From: an uncultured Kiritimatiellota bacterium
GTDB lineage: Bacteria > Verrucomicrobiota > Kiritimatiellia > RFP12 > UBA1067
Length of the DNA: 32,210 nt
Reading direction: 5' to 3'
Assembly (NCBI GenBank): GCA_934675625.1
Contig: CAKURH010000038.1
Span: forward strand, 1 to 32,210
Of the stretch, positions 15,984 through 23,691 are shown one piece after another; the first letter of the stretch is position 1; each line of letters opens with the position of its first letter. Both the position numbers and the translations under genes were made by a program. Below the pieces are notes generated by a model, which was given only the letters and a program-made list of their open reading frames with translations, did not search any database and had not been told where the DNA came from.

Positions 15984-17095
15984 AAATCACGACGACGTTT
16001 GTCATCAACACCTTTCCGTTCATCTGCGCGGCAATCGGCTTTCTGACGTTCGTGTTGCCGTCGCGCCTCGGCGTGCGCGGCAAGGCCCTCTGGACGATGT
16101 TCCTTCTGCTGGGCGCGTCGAAATTCGTGATCTTCGACGCCTTGGGCGGACACCGCTTCTCGCCCGAACTGCCGGAGCGGTTAATCTGGGCGCTGAACTT
16201 CGTCAATTCCGTCCTCTACGTGCTCGTCGCACTGAGCCTCGTCTGGTGGACGCGACGCGGGCGACGCATCCTGTTGCCCGCATTGGCCGTGGCGCTGGCG
16301 GCGTGGGGGCAGTACGAGGGCACGCGCGTGCCGCCCGTGAAGGAGGTTGAGTTGTCGTTTCCGAACCTGCCAAAGGAACTGGACGGCTACCGCATCCTTC
16401 AGCTGTCGGACATCCACTGTTCAAGCGCGGCGCGCGGCTGGCGGACGCGGGCGGTCGTTGCGGCCGCGAATGCGGCGAATGCCGATCTCATCTGCCTCAC
16501 GGGCGACTACGTGGACGGCAAGGTCGCCTACCTGAAGGACGACATGGCGCCGCTGAAAGACCTTCGGGCGCGCGACGGCGTGTGGTGCGTCACGGGCAAC
16601 CACGAGTTCTACCAGGACGGCTTCCGCTGGGAGAAGTGGTATCGCGCGAACGGCTTCCGCTTCCTCGTGAACGACTGTGTGCGCCCGCGTCCCGGTCTTG
16701 CGCTGGCGGGCGTGAACGACCCCGTCGTCCAGCGATACGGCGGCTACGGCAACGCCGTGCCGAACGTGGAAACGGCTTTTCGCGGCAGCCGACCGAACGA
16801 TTTCCGCATCTTGCTGGAGCATCGGCCGGAGAACTTCCGCAAAAACGTCGCGCGACATGGCGTCGACCTGCAGTTGTCAGGACACACCCATGGCGGCATT
16901 GCGCCGCTGATTGACCGCATCGTCGCGCGCGCGAACGAGGGGTTCGTGCGCGGCCTCTACCGAGAAGGGGAGTCGGCCCTCTACGTGAGCCCCGGCGTTG
17001 GGCTCTGGGCCGACTTCCCGCTCCGCTTCTTCGACCCCGCCGAACTCACGGTGCTCGTTCTTCGCCGCCGCAACGGAATGGAAGGGGAGCTTTAG
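15980..17095 (+). CDS. Membrane-anchored metallophosphoesterase (YaeI/YkuE-like)
   Basis: 371 aa. Four N-terminal hydrophobic segments (about 7-28, 38-53, 68-88, 95-108) are followed by a calcineurin-like phosphoesterase domain. Metal-binding motifs are all present: LQLSDIHCSS (DxH), LTGDYVDG (GDxxD), VTGNHEFY (GNHE), LEHRP and SGHTHGG (GHTH). Relatives with this layout act on lipid-linked or envelope phosphoesters such as UDP-diacylglucosamine or lipid A precursors; the substrate here is not determined. The ATG overlaps the rsgA stop. The stop overlaps the convergent gene by 4 bp, with no terminator between. Confidence 0.85.
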   Translation: MKITTTFVINTFPFICAAIGFLTFVLPSRLGVRGKALWTMFLLLGASKFVIFDALGGHRFSPELPERLIWALNFVNSVLYVLVALSLVWWTRRGRRILLPALAVALAAWGQYEGTRVPPVKEVELSFPNLPKELDGYRILQLSDIHCSSAARGWRTRAVVAAANAANADLICLTGDYVDGKVAYLKDDMAPLKDLRARDGVWCVTGNHEFYQDGFRWEKWYRANGFRFLVNDCVRPRPGLALAGVNDPVVQRYGGYGNAVPNVETAFRGSRPNDFRILLEHRPENFRKNVARHGVDLQLSGHTHGGIAPLIDRIVARANEGFVRGLYREGESALYVSPGVGLWADFPLRFFDPAELTVLVLRRRNGMEGEL

Positions 17096-18000
17096 TCGGG
17101 GATGCCCCAGTTGACGCGCGTCTCGCCGTTTGGAACGGAAATCGTATGCGATGGTGCGGTCGCGTTCGGCGCATGTGTACGCACGGCCTTTGCCGTGGGT
17201 GCGGCTTGGGACGGCGCTTTCCTGCGCTCGCCTTCGTCGAAATAGCGAATCGGCGCGAAGTCGTCGTCTGCCTCGTCCGTGGCGGTGGTGTCTGACGCCT
17301 CCGCATCCGCCTCAAGGCGATCCAGATCGTCGAGAATCTGGTCGATGACTTCGCGCGACGCGCGAGAAGGGGCCTTGTGAGCCTCCTGCGCAGCCGGACG
17401 CTTCGTCTCATAGAGTTCCGGGTAGTGCTTGCGGCGATAGGACTCCAGCTCCTCTTCACGTCGCCGTTCCTTTTCCGCCGCCGCCTTTTCCTTCTCGGCG
17501 GCGAGCTGGGCCTTGAGGCGGCGGATTTCAAGTTCCTCGACCGTGGGCTCCGGCGGCTTGGCCGCCTCGACTGCCTGGCGGGCCTTTTTTTCGGCTTCGG
17601 CCACGGCCTTGTCGGCCTGGGCTTGCGTCTCGGCGAGTTTCCGCTGCATGTCCTCCAGCTTGGTCGTGAGCGCAAGAAGAGCCGTGCTGTCCTGCGGCGG
17701 CTGAACGACAACGGGCGAGCCGGACGGACGGTCTTTCATCGCGAACTCGATCAGGCGGTCGTTGAGCTGCTGGTTGCGGCTGGAGACGCTGACGAGCAGC
17801 GCCACGAAGATGGCGATGACGACGAACATCAGCGCACCGAAGAAAATGCCCATGGCCAGCAGGCGTTTGCGCGCCTTGGCTTGTTCGGCATCGATATACT
17901 GCTGGAACGCCTTGAGGACGGGAAAGTCATCAAGCGCGTCGCCGGAGCCATAGACGCTCACGGCGCGATTGTTGAACGCGGGATTGATTGGATTGCTCAT
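17092..18000 (-). CDS. Single-pass membrane protein with coiled coil, unknown function
   Basis: 302 aa, not recognised. The N-terminal ~45 residues are soluble, followed by one membrane segment at about 47-72 (MGIFFGALMFVVIAIF) with lysines and arginines just before it. A long Ala/Glu/Lys/Arg-rich coiled coil spans about 105-185 (EDMQRKLAETQAQADKAVAE), and an acidic then Pro/Ala/Thr-rich tail reaches the end. A plausible topology is inside-N with a periplasmic coiled coil, recalling envelope-spanning or TolA-like proteins, but no TolA C-domain is visible. AAAAGAGA precedes ATG 18000. It is the last gene of the beta-mannosidase transcript, 50 nt after its neighbour. Function unknown. Confidence 0.75.
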   Translation of the reverse strand: MSNPINPAFNNRAVSVYGSGDALDDFPVLKAFQQYIDAEQAKARKRLLAMGIFFGALMFVVIAIFVALLVSVSSRNQQLNDRLIEFAMKDRPSGSPVVVQPPQDSTALLALTTKLEDMQRKLAETQAQADKAVAEAEKKARQAVEAAKPPEPTVEELEIRRLKAQLAAEKEKAAAEKERRREEELESYRRKHYPELYETKRPAAQEAHKAPSRASREVIDQILDDLDRLEADAEASDTTATDEADDDFAPIRYFDEGERRKAPSQAAPTAKAVRTHAPNATAPSHTISVPNGETRVNWGIPD

Positions 18001-18024
18001 TTTTATCTCTTTTCACAAAGTGCG

Positions 18025-18040
18025 CATAACCGGCGTTATG
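18025..18040. repeat. Short inverted repeat upstream of 17092-18000 gene
   Basis: CATAAC and GTTATG form a perfect 6-bp inverted repeat around a 4-base spacer, inside the 50-nt gap between two minus-strand genes. It could be a weak hairpin or an operator-like site. The 18041-18058 region is AT-rich but no clear terminator U tract follows on the minus strand. Confidence 0.4.
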
Positions 18041-18050
18041 TAAACTAGGA

Positions 18051-19094
18051 TTATTTTTGCCCGAAGACGAACCAGTTGACGATCTTCGCGTCCTTCAGTT
18101 TCTGCATGGCTGCATACAGGCGTTCAAGCCGAGTCTCGTCCGTCGCGTAGATGAAGCACGTGTCCGTGCGCGGATGCTGCCGCGCCTCGGCAAACGGAAT
18201 CGCGCGCGGCGTCAGCTTCGGGTCATTCCCCTCGACCGTCCAGTCCTCTTCGATGAAAACGAGCGTGTCCGACGTCTCGCCGACCGTCAGCTCGAATGGT
18301 TGCGCCAGTCTCTGCTGTCGGTCACGCCACGCCGCGGGCGGCTGGAAAGCCCGGTAGAAAAGCCGTCCCTCGGCACGTCCGTTCAGCTTGACGCGCACGG
18401 AATCGACGAGCGCGAGCGCCTGGGCAATCTTCCGGGCTTCGGCGACCGTGAGCGCCGAATCAAAGTTCGCCTGCACGGTGACCTCGCCTGTCTCGGCGAC
18501 CGCCTTGATCTTCAGGAGTTCTTGTGCCCCCGATCCTGGCGTAAAGGTCACGTCGAGCGACGTGGGCCGTGACGCTTCGTCCCACGAGAGGACGAACGTC
18601 CGGCGCTCGCCCTTTTTCAGCGTTACTCGCGCCGTGTGCGCGCCATAGATGTCGCCCTGCGGGTAGATGCCGTTATAGACGATTGGCGCCTGCGCGAGCG
18701 AATAGAGCGCACAGAAGGCGAGCGGCATGTCGTCATTCGCGACCACGTTCCCCTTCTCGGTGCGTGTGCCGCCCGTGTAGACGAACTCCGCCGGATTGAG
18801 CCCTTCGGGCCACGCCGTCTCAATGAATTCGGACATTTTCGGCTTGAGGGTCACACGACAGCCGACCGGCCAGAGGATGCAGTCGCGAATCGACGCGGCA
18901 CGTCCTTTCGGAAGCCCCGCCTTTTCCAGTCGCGCGCAGAGGTCACCGACCGATTCGTCCAGCAGGAACATCGTCTCGTAGTCACGGTCGGTGTCCTTTC
19001 CGGCGAACAGGAATTCTATGGGTGTCCCCTTCTCCACGCCCGTGGCGGTCGCGGAGAAGGAAAGCGAGGCAGCAACAAAAAGGATTGACAGCAT
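18051..19094 (-). CDS. Secreted protein of unknown function
   Basis: 347 aa, not recognised. ATG 19094 gives a signal peptide (MLSILFVAASLSFSATATG). The rest has no membrane segment and looks like mixed alpha/beta domains: an N-terminal part with FLLDESVGDLCARL, a middle beta-rich part (ARVTLKKGERRTFVLSWDE, VTFTPGSG), a segment resembling a small alpha/beta domain (TVQANFDSALTVAEARKIAQAL), and a C-terminal part (DTCFIYATDETRLERLYAAM). It lies 10 nt after the beta-mannosidase and 50 nt before the coiled-coil protein, so the three are probably co-transcribed. No catalytic motif is apparent. Confidence 0.8.
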   Translation of the reverse strand: MLSILFVAASLSFSATATGVEKGTPIEFLFAGKDTDRDYETMFLLDESVGDLCARLEKAGLPKGRAASIRDCILWPVGCRVTLKPKMSEFIETAWPEGLNPAEFVYTGGTRTEKGNVVANDDMPLAFCALYSLAQAPIVYNGIYPQGDIYGAHTARVTLKKGERRTFVLSWDEASRPTSLDVTFTPGSGAQELLKIKAVAETGEVTVQANFDSALTVAEARKIAQALALVDSVRVKLNGRAEGRLFYRAFQPPAAWRDRQQRLAQPFELTVGETSDTLVFIEEDWTVEGNDPKLTPRAIPFAEARQHPRTDTCFIYATDETRLERLYAAMQKLKDAKIVNWFVFGQK

Positions 19095-19104
19095 GGCGTG
19101 TGCG

Positions 19105-21564
19105 TTAACGAGTCTGGTCGGCGAGGTGCGTGACGGTCAGCACGTCCCGTGACAGCTTGCCGACAAACGTCAGCGTCTTCGGGCGGCCCGGCAGCAGCGT
19201 GAAGCAGTTGTCGTCGAACTCGCCGCGCACGCCCTTCACGTTCGCCCACACGTAGAACGCGGGACGATCCGTCGCGAGCTCCAGCGCGCCCGACGGCGTA
19301 ACGGTCGCCGTCACCTTCGCCCGCGCGAGCGGCATGTCCTTGTAGAACCCGAAGTGCCAGTCGTTCTGGAACGTGCCGCGCGCCGTCTTCAGCGTCAGCA
19401 CGAGGAAGGTTGGCGCATGGGCGTTGTCGGGGGTGGGCTGGGCGAAAGACGCGACCGCCGTCGAGCTGTCGGGCGGGAGCGCGACCGGCTTCGTCTCGGC
19501 GGACACGACGCGCCCGTCATACGTCCAGTATTCCAAGATCAACGCACCCGTCACCGTCTCGGCCGTGTCATTCAGCGCGAAGACCTGCCCGTGCGTCACG
19601 TCGGCCTGACCGTCCGCAACCGTCGGCTGGGCGACGACGGCGACCGGCGCATAGAAGCGCTTCGCGAGATACTGCAGCGGCTTCCACTTGCCGCCATACT
19701 CGATCGAGCTCCAGCTCGCGACGGGCCAGTTGTCGTTCAGCTGCCAGAAGAGCGTTCCCATGCAGCGCGGACGCTGCGCGCGCCAGCCATCCACGGCCAT
19801 CTTGATCGCCATGCCCTGCTGGAACTGCGACAGCAGCAGCTCGGCCTCGACGTCCTTCGCCGGACGGAAGTAGCGCCGCATCGTCTCGCGGATGCGCCGG
19901 TTGCCGCCGGGGTTCTTCTGGTGCCACTCGAATTCCGGTGCGCGCGACAAAATCTGCGCGCGCGTCGCGAACGTCTCGGCGACCTCCATCGACGGGAAGC
20001 TCTGGTAGCCGAACTCGCTGCAGAAGCGCGGCGAATAAGCGTAGTAGGCGTCGAACGGACGGTTCTCGTGCCAGACCTGCCAGTTGTGCATGTCGCCCTG
20101 CGCGTCATTCGTCCAGTTGTCCGCGAAGTTGCCGGGGCCGGCGCACGGCGAACTCGGCCAGAACATCCGCGACGGGTCATAACGCGCGACCAGCTCGTCC
20201 TGCACGGCGTGGCGCTTCATCAGCGCGTCCTTGTAGAATTTCGGATCCGCCCGCGTCTCCTTGAACCACTTGAGCGCGCCGACGCACTCGTTGTCGCCGC
20301 ACCAAAGCGCAATCGAGGCGTGGTCGCGGAGACGGCGCAACTGGTGGGCGAGCTCGGCGCGCACCTCGCCAAGAAATTCGTCCGTCGCCGGGTAGACGGC
20401 GCACGCGAACATCTGGTCGTGCCAGACGAGGAGGCCCAGTTCGTCGCAAAGGTCGTAGAACGCGTCCTTCTCGAACTGCCCGCCGCCCCAGAGGCGGATC
20501 ATGTTCATGTTCGCCGCCGCCGCGCTCGTCAGGAGATCGCGATATTTCTCCGGCGTCTGGCGCGACTCGAAGGCGTCACAGGGAATCCAGTTCGCGCCCT
20601 TCATGAAGAGCTCGCGGTTGTTGACGCGCACGGCGAGCCGCGACCCCGTCTTGCCCTTCGCGTCCACATCGGGCGTCGTCAGGATCTCGACCTTGCGCAG
20701 GCCGATCCGGCGCGTCACTGTCTCGTCACCGACCTTCACGGAATACGTGTAGAACTTCTGCTCGCCTGCGCCATTCGGCCACCAGAGCGGCGGGTTCGCA
20801 ATCGAGAGGCGGTTCGTGACCGTCGATGCGCGCCCGTCCGCGTCCGTGACGTCCGCGAAGACCGTGAGGTTGCAGTGCGAGAGGTCGTCGTTGAACGTCT
20901 GCTCGGAGTAGACGTACTCGACCTTCAGCCCGTCGTGGGCGACAAGGCGCACGGGGCCGCAGAGGCCCGTCGTCATCTGCGCAAGGCCCCAGTCCCACCC
21001 GGCGTGGCAGGCGGGCTTGCGGATGAGCGCCTGGTTTTTCGCCCACGGCACGTTGCTCATCGGGAACGCGCGCCCGATTGCCGCGCGGCGGCGGTCGGCC
21101 TCTCGCCACGCGCTGCGGAAGACGGCGCGGATCTCGTTGCGCCCGGCCTTCAGCGCGCCCTTCGCGTCGAACGTCCACCGCGCGAAGCGGTTCGACGTCG
21201 CACCGATCTTGACGCCGTTCAGGTAAATGTCCGCAAACGTGTCCGCATCTTCGATCTCCAGCACGATGCGCCGCTTCGCCAGGAAGTCGGGCGCGACGTC
21301 GAACGCGCGCGCGAAAACCCAGTCCGCCTGGCCGACCCACTGGACGTTCGTCTCGTTGCAGCCCCAATACGGGTCGGGGATCTGCCCCGCGTCGAGCAGT
21401 GCGGTGTGGACGTCGCCCGGCACCCGCACGGCGCACGTCTGCGCGGCGTTCGTCAGCTGTGAAAGCCGCCACGTCCCGGACAGGTCAACCACATCAACCG
21501 CCGCGAAACTGACGGACACGCACACGGCCATCAAGACCGCAAAAAGAACCTTCTTCAATTTCAT
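19105..21564 (-). CDS. Secreted GH2 beta-mannosidase
   Basis: 819 aa. ATG 21564 gives a signal peptide (MKLKKVLFAVLMAVCVSVSF) and lies 7 nt from the -10 box; the frame is open further upstream but without support. GH2 beta-mannosidase layout: jelly roll (VDLSGTWRLSQL, VPGDVHTALLDAG, ADTFADIYLNGVKIG), an Ig-like domain (HAGWDWG before it, PPLWWPNGAGEQ after), then the TIM barrel (MIRLWGGGQFEKDAFYDLCD). The acid/base Glu is in WCGDNE and the nucleophile Glu in FCSEFGYQSFPS. It should trim beta-1,4-linked mannose from manno-oligosaccharides or N-glycan cores outside the cytoplasm. The two following genes are close and of unknown function. Confidence 0.92.
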   Translation of the reverse strand: MKLKKVLFAVLMAVCVSVSFAAVDVVDLSGTWRLSQLTNAAQTCAVRVPGDVHTALLDAGQIPDPYWGCNETNVQWVGQADWVFARAFDVAPDFLAKRRIVLEIEDADTFADIYLNGVKIGATSNRFARWTFDAKGALKAGRNEIRAVFRSAWREADRRRAAIGRAFPMSNVPWAKNQALIRKPACHAGWDWGLAQMTTGLCGPVRLVAHDGLKVEYVYSEQTFNDDLSHCNLTVFADVTDADGRASTVTNRLSIANPPLWWPNGAGEQKFYTYSVKVGDETVTRRIGLRKVEILTTPDVDAKGKTGSRLAVRVNNRELFMKGANWIPCDAFESRQTPEKYRDLLTSAAAANMNMIRLWGGGQFEKDAFYDLCDELGLLVWHDQMFACAVYPATDEFLGEVRAELAHQLRRLRDHASIALWCGDNECVGALKWFKETRADPKFYKDALMKRHAVQDELVARYDPSRMFWPSSPCAGPGNFADNWTNDAQGDMHNWQVWHENRPFDAYYAYSPRFCSEFGYQSFPSMEVAETFATRAQILSRAPEFEWHQKNPGGNRRIRETMRRYFRPAKDVEAELLLSQFQQGMAIKMAVDGWRAQRPRCMGTLFWQLNDNWPVASWSSIEYGGKWKPLQYLAKRFYAPVAVVAQPTVADGQADVTHGQVFALNDTAETVTGALILEYWTYDGRVVSAETKPVALPPDSSTAVASFAQPTPDNAHAPTFLVLTLKTARGTFQNDWHFGFYKDMPLARAKVTATVTPSGALELATDRPAFYVWANVKGVRGEFDDNCFTLLPGRPKTLTFVGKLSRDVLTVTHLADQTR

Positions 21565-21571
21565 GTCGGAT

Positions 21572-21580
21572 ATTCTATCA
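21572..21580 (-). promoter_or_regulatory. Extended -10 promoter of the beta-mannosidase; predicted leaderless start
   Basis: On the minus strand TGA plus TAGAAT (21577-21572), then exactly 7 nt to ATG 21564. The box departs from TATAAT by one base. It lies in the 41-nt gap after tsaB, which has no terminator. Confidence 0.65.
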
Positions 21581-21605
21581 AAATCTGCGCCGCAAGGAAA
21601 GGCCG

Positions 21606-22217
21606 TCAATCGCGCACGGCGGGGTTCAGGTAAATCGGACGCGGTTCGGGCTGGAGGGCGGCGGGGTTCGCCTCGGCAAAGGCCCGAAGCCCCGCATCTG
21701 TCGGGGTCTGTCCCCCACGGTAGCGCGCCCCGAACGTCGCCTTCAGCAGCGCGCCGATACGCGGTTCGTCCGGCGTGATGACTGGGCAATCCGTGGGGAC
21801 AGACCCCAGCAAATTTTCGGAACGAGACGCGGGGACAGCCCCCGGAATCGTGGGGACAGGAATCGTGGGGACAGACCCCACTGAAAGTGCTGTATCAACC
21901 TGAAAAATGTCGCGAATAATAGAAAAACCGTCAAATAGCGCAATCCAGGCCTTGCCGCGCCGCGCATCGCCGATGACCGCAAGAGGCCCCTTCCCGCCCA
22001 TCTGCGCGGCAATCGCACAAGGGGACGGCAACCCCCAGACTTCGCATTTCCGGCCCAGTGCAAAGCCCTGCGCAAAGGCCAAGGCCGCCCGGATGCCCGC
22101 GAACGAGCCGGGGCCTGTCCCCACGACAATGCGCGCCACGCCGTCGAGGTCGAGTGCTTCCACCCAGCGTCCGTCGCGGCAGGACGCGGTCGAGCGTTCA
22201 AGGTACAACGTTTTCAT
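21606..22217 (-). CDS. tsaB: tRNA threonylcarbamoyladenosine biosynthesis protein TsaB, divergent and repeat-bearing
   Basis: 203 aa from ATG 22217 (TTG 22229 would add four). TsaB is the scaffold partner of TsaD in t6A37 tRNA modification. The hallmark GTGPGSFAGIRAALAFAQG is clear, as are AVIGDARRGKAW and the terminal PIYLNP. Two oddities: only about 35 residues precede the hallmark instead of about 65, and the LAIDTST-type strand reads LYLERSTAS; and the region about 110-145 is built from repeats that encode GSVPT, PVPT and GAVPA. The start lies inside the end of the binding-protein gene (20-bp overlap), implying coupling. Whether this shortened protein is functional is uncertain. Confidence 0.82.
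   Translation of the reverse strand: MKTLYLERSTASCRDGRWVEALDLDGVARIVVGTGPGSFAGIRAALAFAQGFALGRKCEVWGLPSPCAIAAQMGGKGPLAVIGDARRGKAWIALFDGFSIIRDIFQVDTALSVGSVPTIPVPTIPGAVPASRSENLLGSVPTDCPVITPDEPRIGALLKATFGARYRGGQTPTDAGLRAFAEANPAALQPEPRPIYLNPAVRD
21703..21715. repeat. GGGG-N5-CCCC palindromic word (tsaB 3' part)
   Basis: GGGGTCTGTCCCC, the same word as the copies at 21795, 21867 and others, here in opposite orientation relative to the tsaB reading frame. Confidence 0.6.
21795..21879. repeat. Cluster of GGGGACAG-type palindromic words inside tsaB
   Basis: Full copies are 21795-21807 (GGGGACAGACCCC), 21831-21843 (GGGGACAGCCCCC) and 21867-21879 (GGGGACAGACCCC). A half copy, GGGGACAG, lies at 21852-21859. 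On the coding strand all are in the same frame (GGG TCT GTC CCC ACG and variants), adding a low-complexity segment to TsaB. Confidence 0.75.
22110..22122. repeat. GGGG-N5-CCCC word over the TsaB hallmark motif
   Basis: GGGGCCTGTCCCC on the plus strand. On the coding strand it spells codons GGG ACA GGC CCC of the conserved GTGP in GTGPGSF, using Thr codon ACA where ACG/ACC prevails in neighbouring genes. Confidence 0.5.
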
Positions 22218-23691
22218 AGTGCTGTTCAACTCCGTATGGGAAATCGGTCGGCACGTAGTTGCCGACGTTCGGCCGCGTCAGCGAATACGCCCGATTGTAG
22301 TGCGTGAAAATCCACGGGCAGTCTTCACGGACGATTTCCTGGCATTTCGCCCAGTGCGCGTTCCGCTCGGTGGCCGTTGGCGCGGTCAGCGCGGCCTCGT
22401 AGGCGCGGTCAAACGCCTTGCTGACGTAGGCGGCGCGGTTCGGCCCCGGCGCGAGGTTCTTCGAGTAGAAGAGCTGCAGGAAGTTCTGCGCGTCGGGATA
22501 ATCGCCGACCCAGCCCATGCGAAAGAGCTGGACGCGCCCTTCCCCCGTCGCCTTGAGGAAAGCGTCCCACGTCTTGAAGTCACTTTCGAGCCGGATGCCG
22601 ATCTTTTCATAGAACGCCGCCATCAATTCCGCCGCCTCGCGGCTCTCCTGCGAGGCACGTCCAATCGAGAGCGTCAGCACAAGGCGGCGTCCCGTCTGCG
22701 GGTCGAGGCCACCCGGATAGCCCGCCTCGACCATGAGCCGTCGCGCCTTGTCGAGGTCGAACGCATAGGGAAACGGCGTTTCCAGTCGGCCTTCGACGCC
22801 GGGCGGCACGGGGCCGTCGGCGCGCTGGATGCGTCCGTTGTAGAATCGCTCCCATGCGGCGGCGTCAAACGCCGCGTTCAGCGCCTGTCGGAGCTTGCGG
22901 TTTGGCCCCAGCACGGGATCCCGCATGTTGATGCCGACGTAAAGCGCATCGAGCGCGGCACTTGAATGGAGCTTCACGCCCAGTGCCGTCAAGGAGGGTT
23001 CGAGCCGTCCGTCCGCACCGATGATCGAATCCCAGTTGTCGCGCGAGATCTCGCCCAGAAAGTCGATTTCGCCCTTCAGGAACATGAGCCATTGCGTGGA
23101 CATGTCGTCGATCACCAGATAACGGACGGTATCAAAACCTTTCCACCCTTTCGCCCTTCCACCCTTCCGCCGCCTCTCGAACGTCATCTCGTGGTTCTTG
23201 CGCCAGTGCGTCAGCTCATAGGGGCCTGTCCCCTCGCCCTGCGGGCCGCGCACGGCGGTTGCCGGCATCGTGAGAAGCCACGGAAAGAAGTGACAGCGAC
23301 GTTTCAGCGTGAGCACGAGCGTCTGGGCATCTGGCGCGGTAATGGTTGCGACGTCCTTGAGAATCCAGCCGTTCGGCGAGACGGCGGACGGGTCGCGCAG
23401 ACGTTCGAGCGAACGCACGGCATCGAAAGCCGTCAACGCCCCCGACGGATTCGCCACACGCAACGTGTAGACGAGTCCGTCTGCCGAGACGGCGGGCAAT
23501 TCAAAGAAACCGGGCACGATTCGGTAGGGACGCGCCTTGTAGTCGATCGCAAGCGGCATTTCGTAGAGGAGGCCGAGCGCATGGGCGTCATAAATCGAAC
23601 GCATCTGGGCCGGATCGAGCGACGAAACGCGCTCCATCGGCCGCGTGAACGTCGCGGCCAAGGCAAAGAGCGAACGGACGAAGAGGCTCAT
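22198..23691 (-). CDS. Oligopeptide/dipeptide-type ABC transporter substrate-binding protein (SBP_bac_5)
   Basis: 497 aa. Extracellular solute-binding protein family 5 (OppA/DppA-like): LDPAQMRSIYDAHALGLLYE near the start, EGTGPYELTHW, YVGINMRDPVL..NRKLRQALNAAFD, and RMGWVGDYPDAQNFLQLFYS. The N-terminus (LFVRSLFALAATFTRP) is a short, weak signal; lipobox cysteine not seen. It would bind peptides or other solutes in the periplasm, but no permease or ATPase gene is nearby, so it is an orphan or works with distant components. Residues near 175-190 (RRKGGRAKGWKGF) come from a GGGTGGAAGGG-type repeat. Its ATG overlaps the previous stop (ATGA), and tsaB starts inside its end. Confidence 0.88.
   Translation of the reverse strand: MSLFVRSLFALAATFTRPMERVSSLDPAQMRSIYDAHALGLLYEMPLAIDYKARPYRIVPGFFELPAVSADGLVYTLRVANPSGALTAFDAVRSLERLRDPSAVSPNGWILKDVATITAPDAQTLVLTLKRRCHFFPWLLTMPATAVRGPQGEGTGPYELTHWRKNHEMTFERRRKGGRAKGWKGFDTVRYLVIDDMSTQWLMFLKGEIDFLGEISRDNWDSIIGADGRLEPSLTALGVKLHSSAALDALYVGINMRDPVLGPNRKLRQALNAAFDAAAWERFYNGRIQRADGPVPPGVEGRLETPFPYAFDLDKARRLMVEAGYPGGLDPQTGRRLVLTLSIGRASQESREAAELMAAFYEKIGIRLESDFKTWDAFLKATGEGRVQLFRMGWVGDYPDAQNFLQLFYSKNLAPGPNRAAYVSKAFDRAYEAALTAPTATERNAHWAKCQEIVREDCPWIFTHYNRAYSLTRPNVGNYVPTDFPYGVEQHYENVVP
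23138..23169. repeat. GGGTGGAAGGG-type direct repeats inside the binding-protein gene
   Basis: The minus strand has three successive units resembling GGGTGGAA(R)GG separated by a few bases. They are read in frame as Lys/Gly/Trp/Arg-rich residues (KGGRAKGWKGF) in a variable loop. Confidence 0.55.
23221..23233. repeat. GGGG-N5-CCCC word in the binding-protein gene
   Basis: GGGGCCTGTCCCC, identical to 22110-22122. It again encodes GTGP, here in the family-5 binding-protein motif GTGPYEL, with the same codons GGG ACA GGC CCC. Confidence 0.5.

Noticed and set aside
18025..18058. Rho-independent terminator on the plus strand after the phosphoesterase gene
   Set aside because: The 6-bp stem is weak, lies nearly 1 kb past the stop codon, and the T run is separated from it by a mixed sequence.
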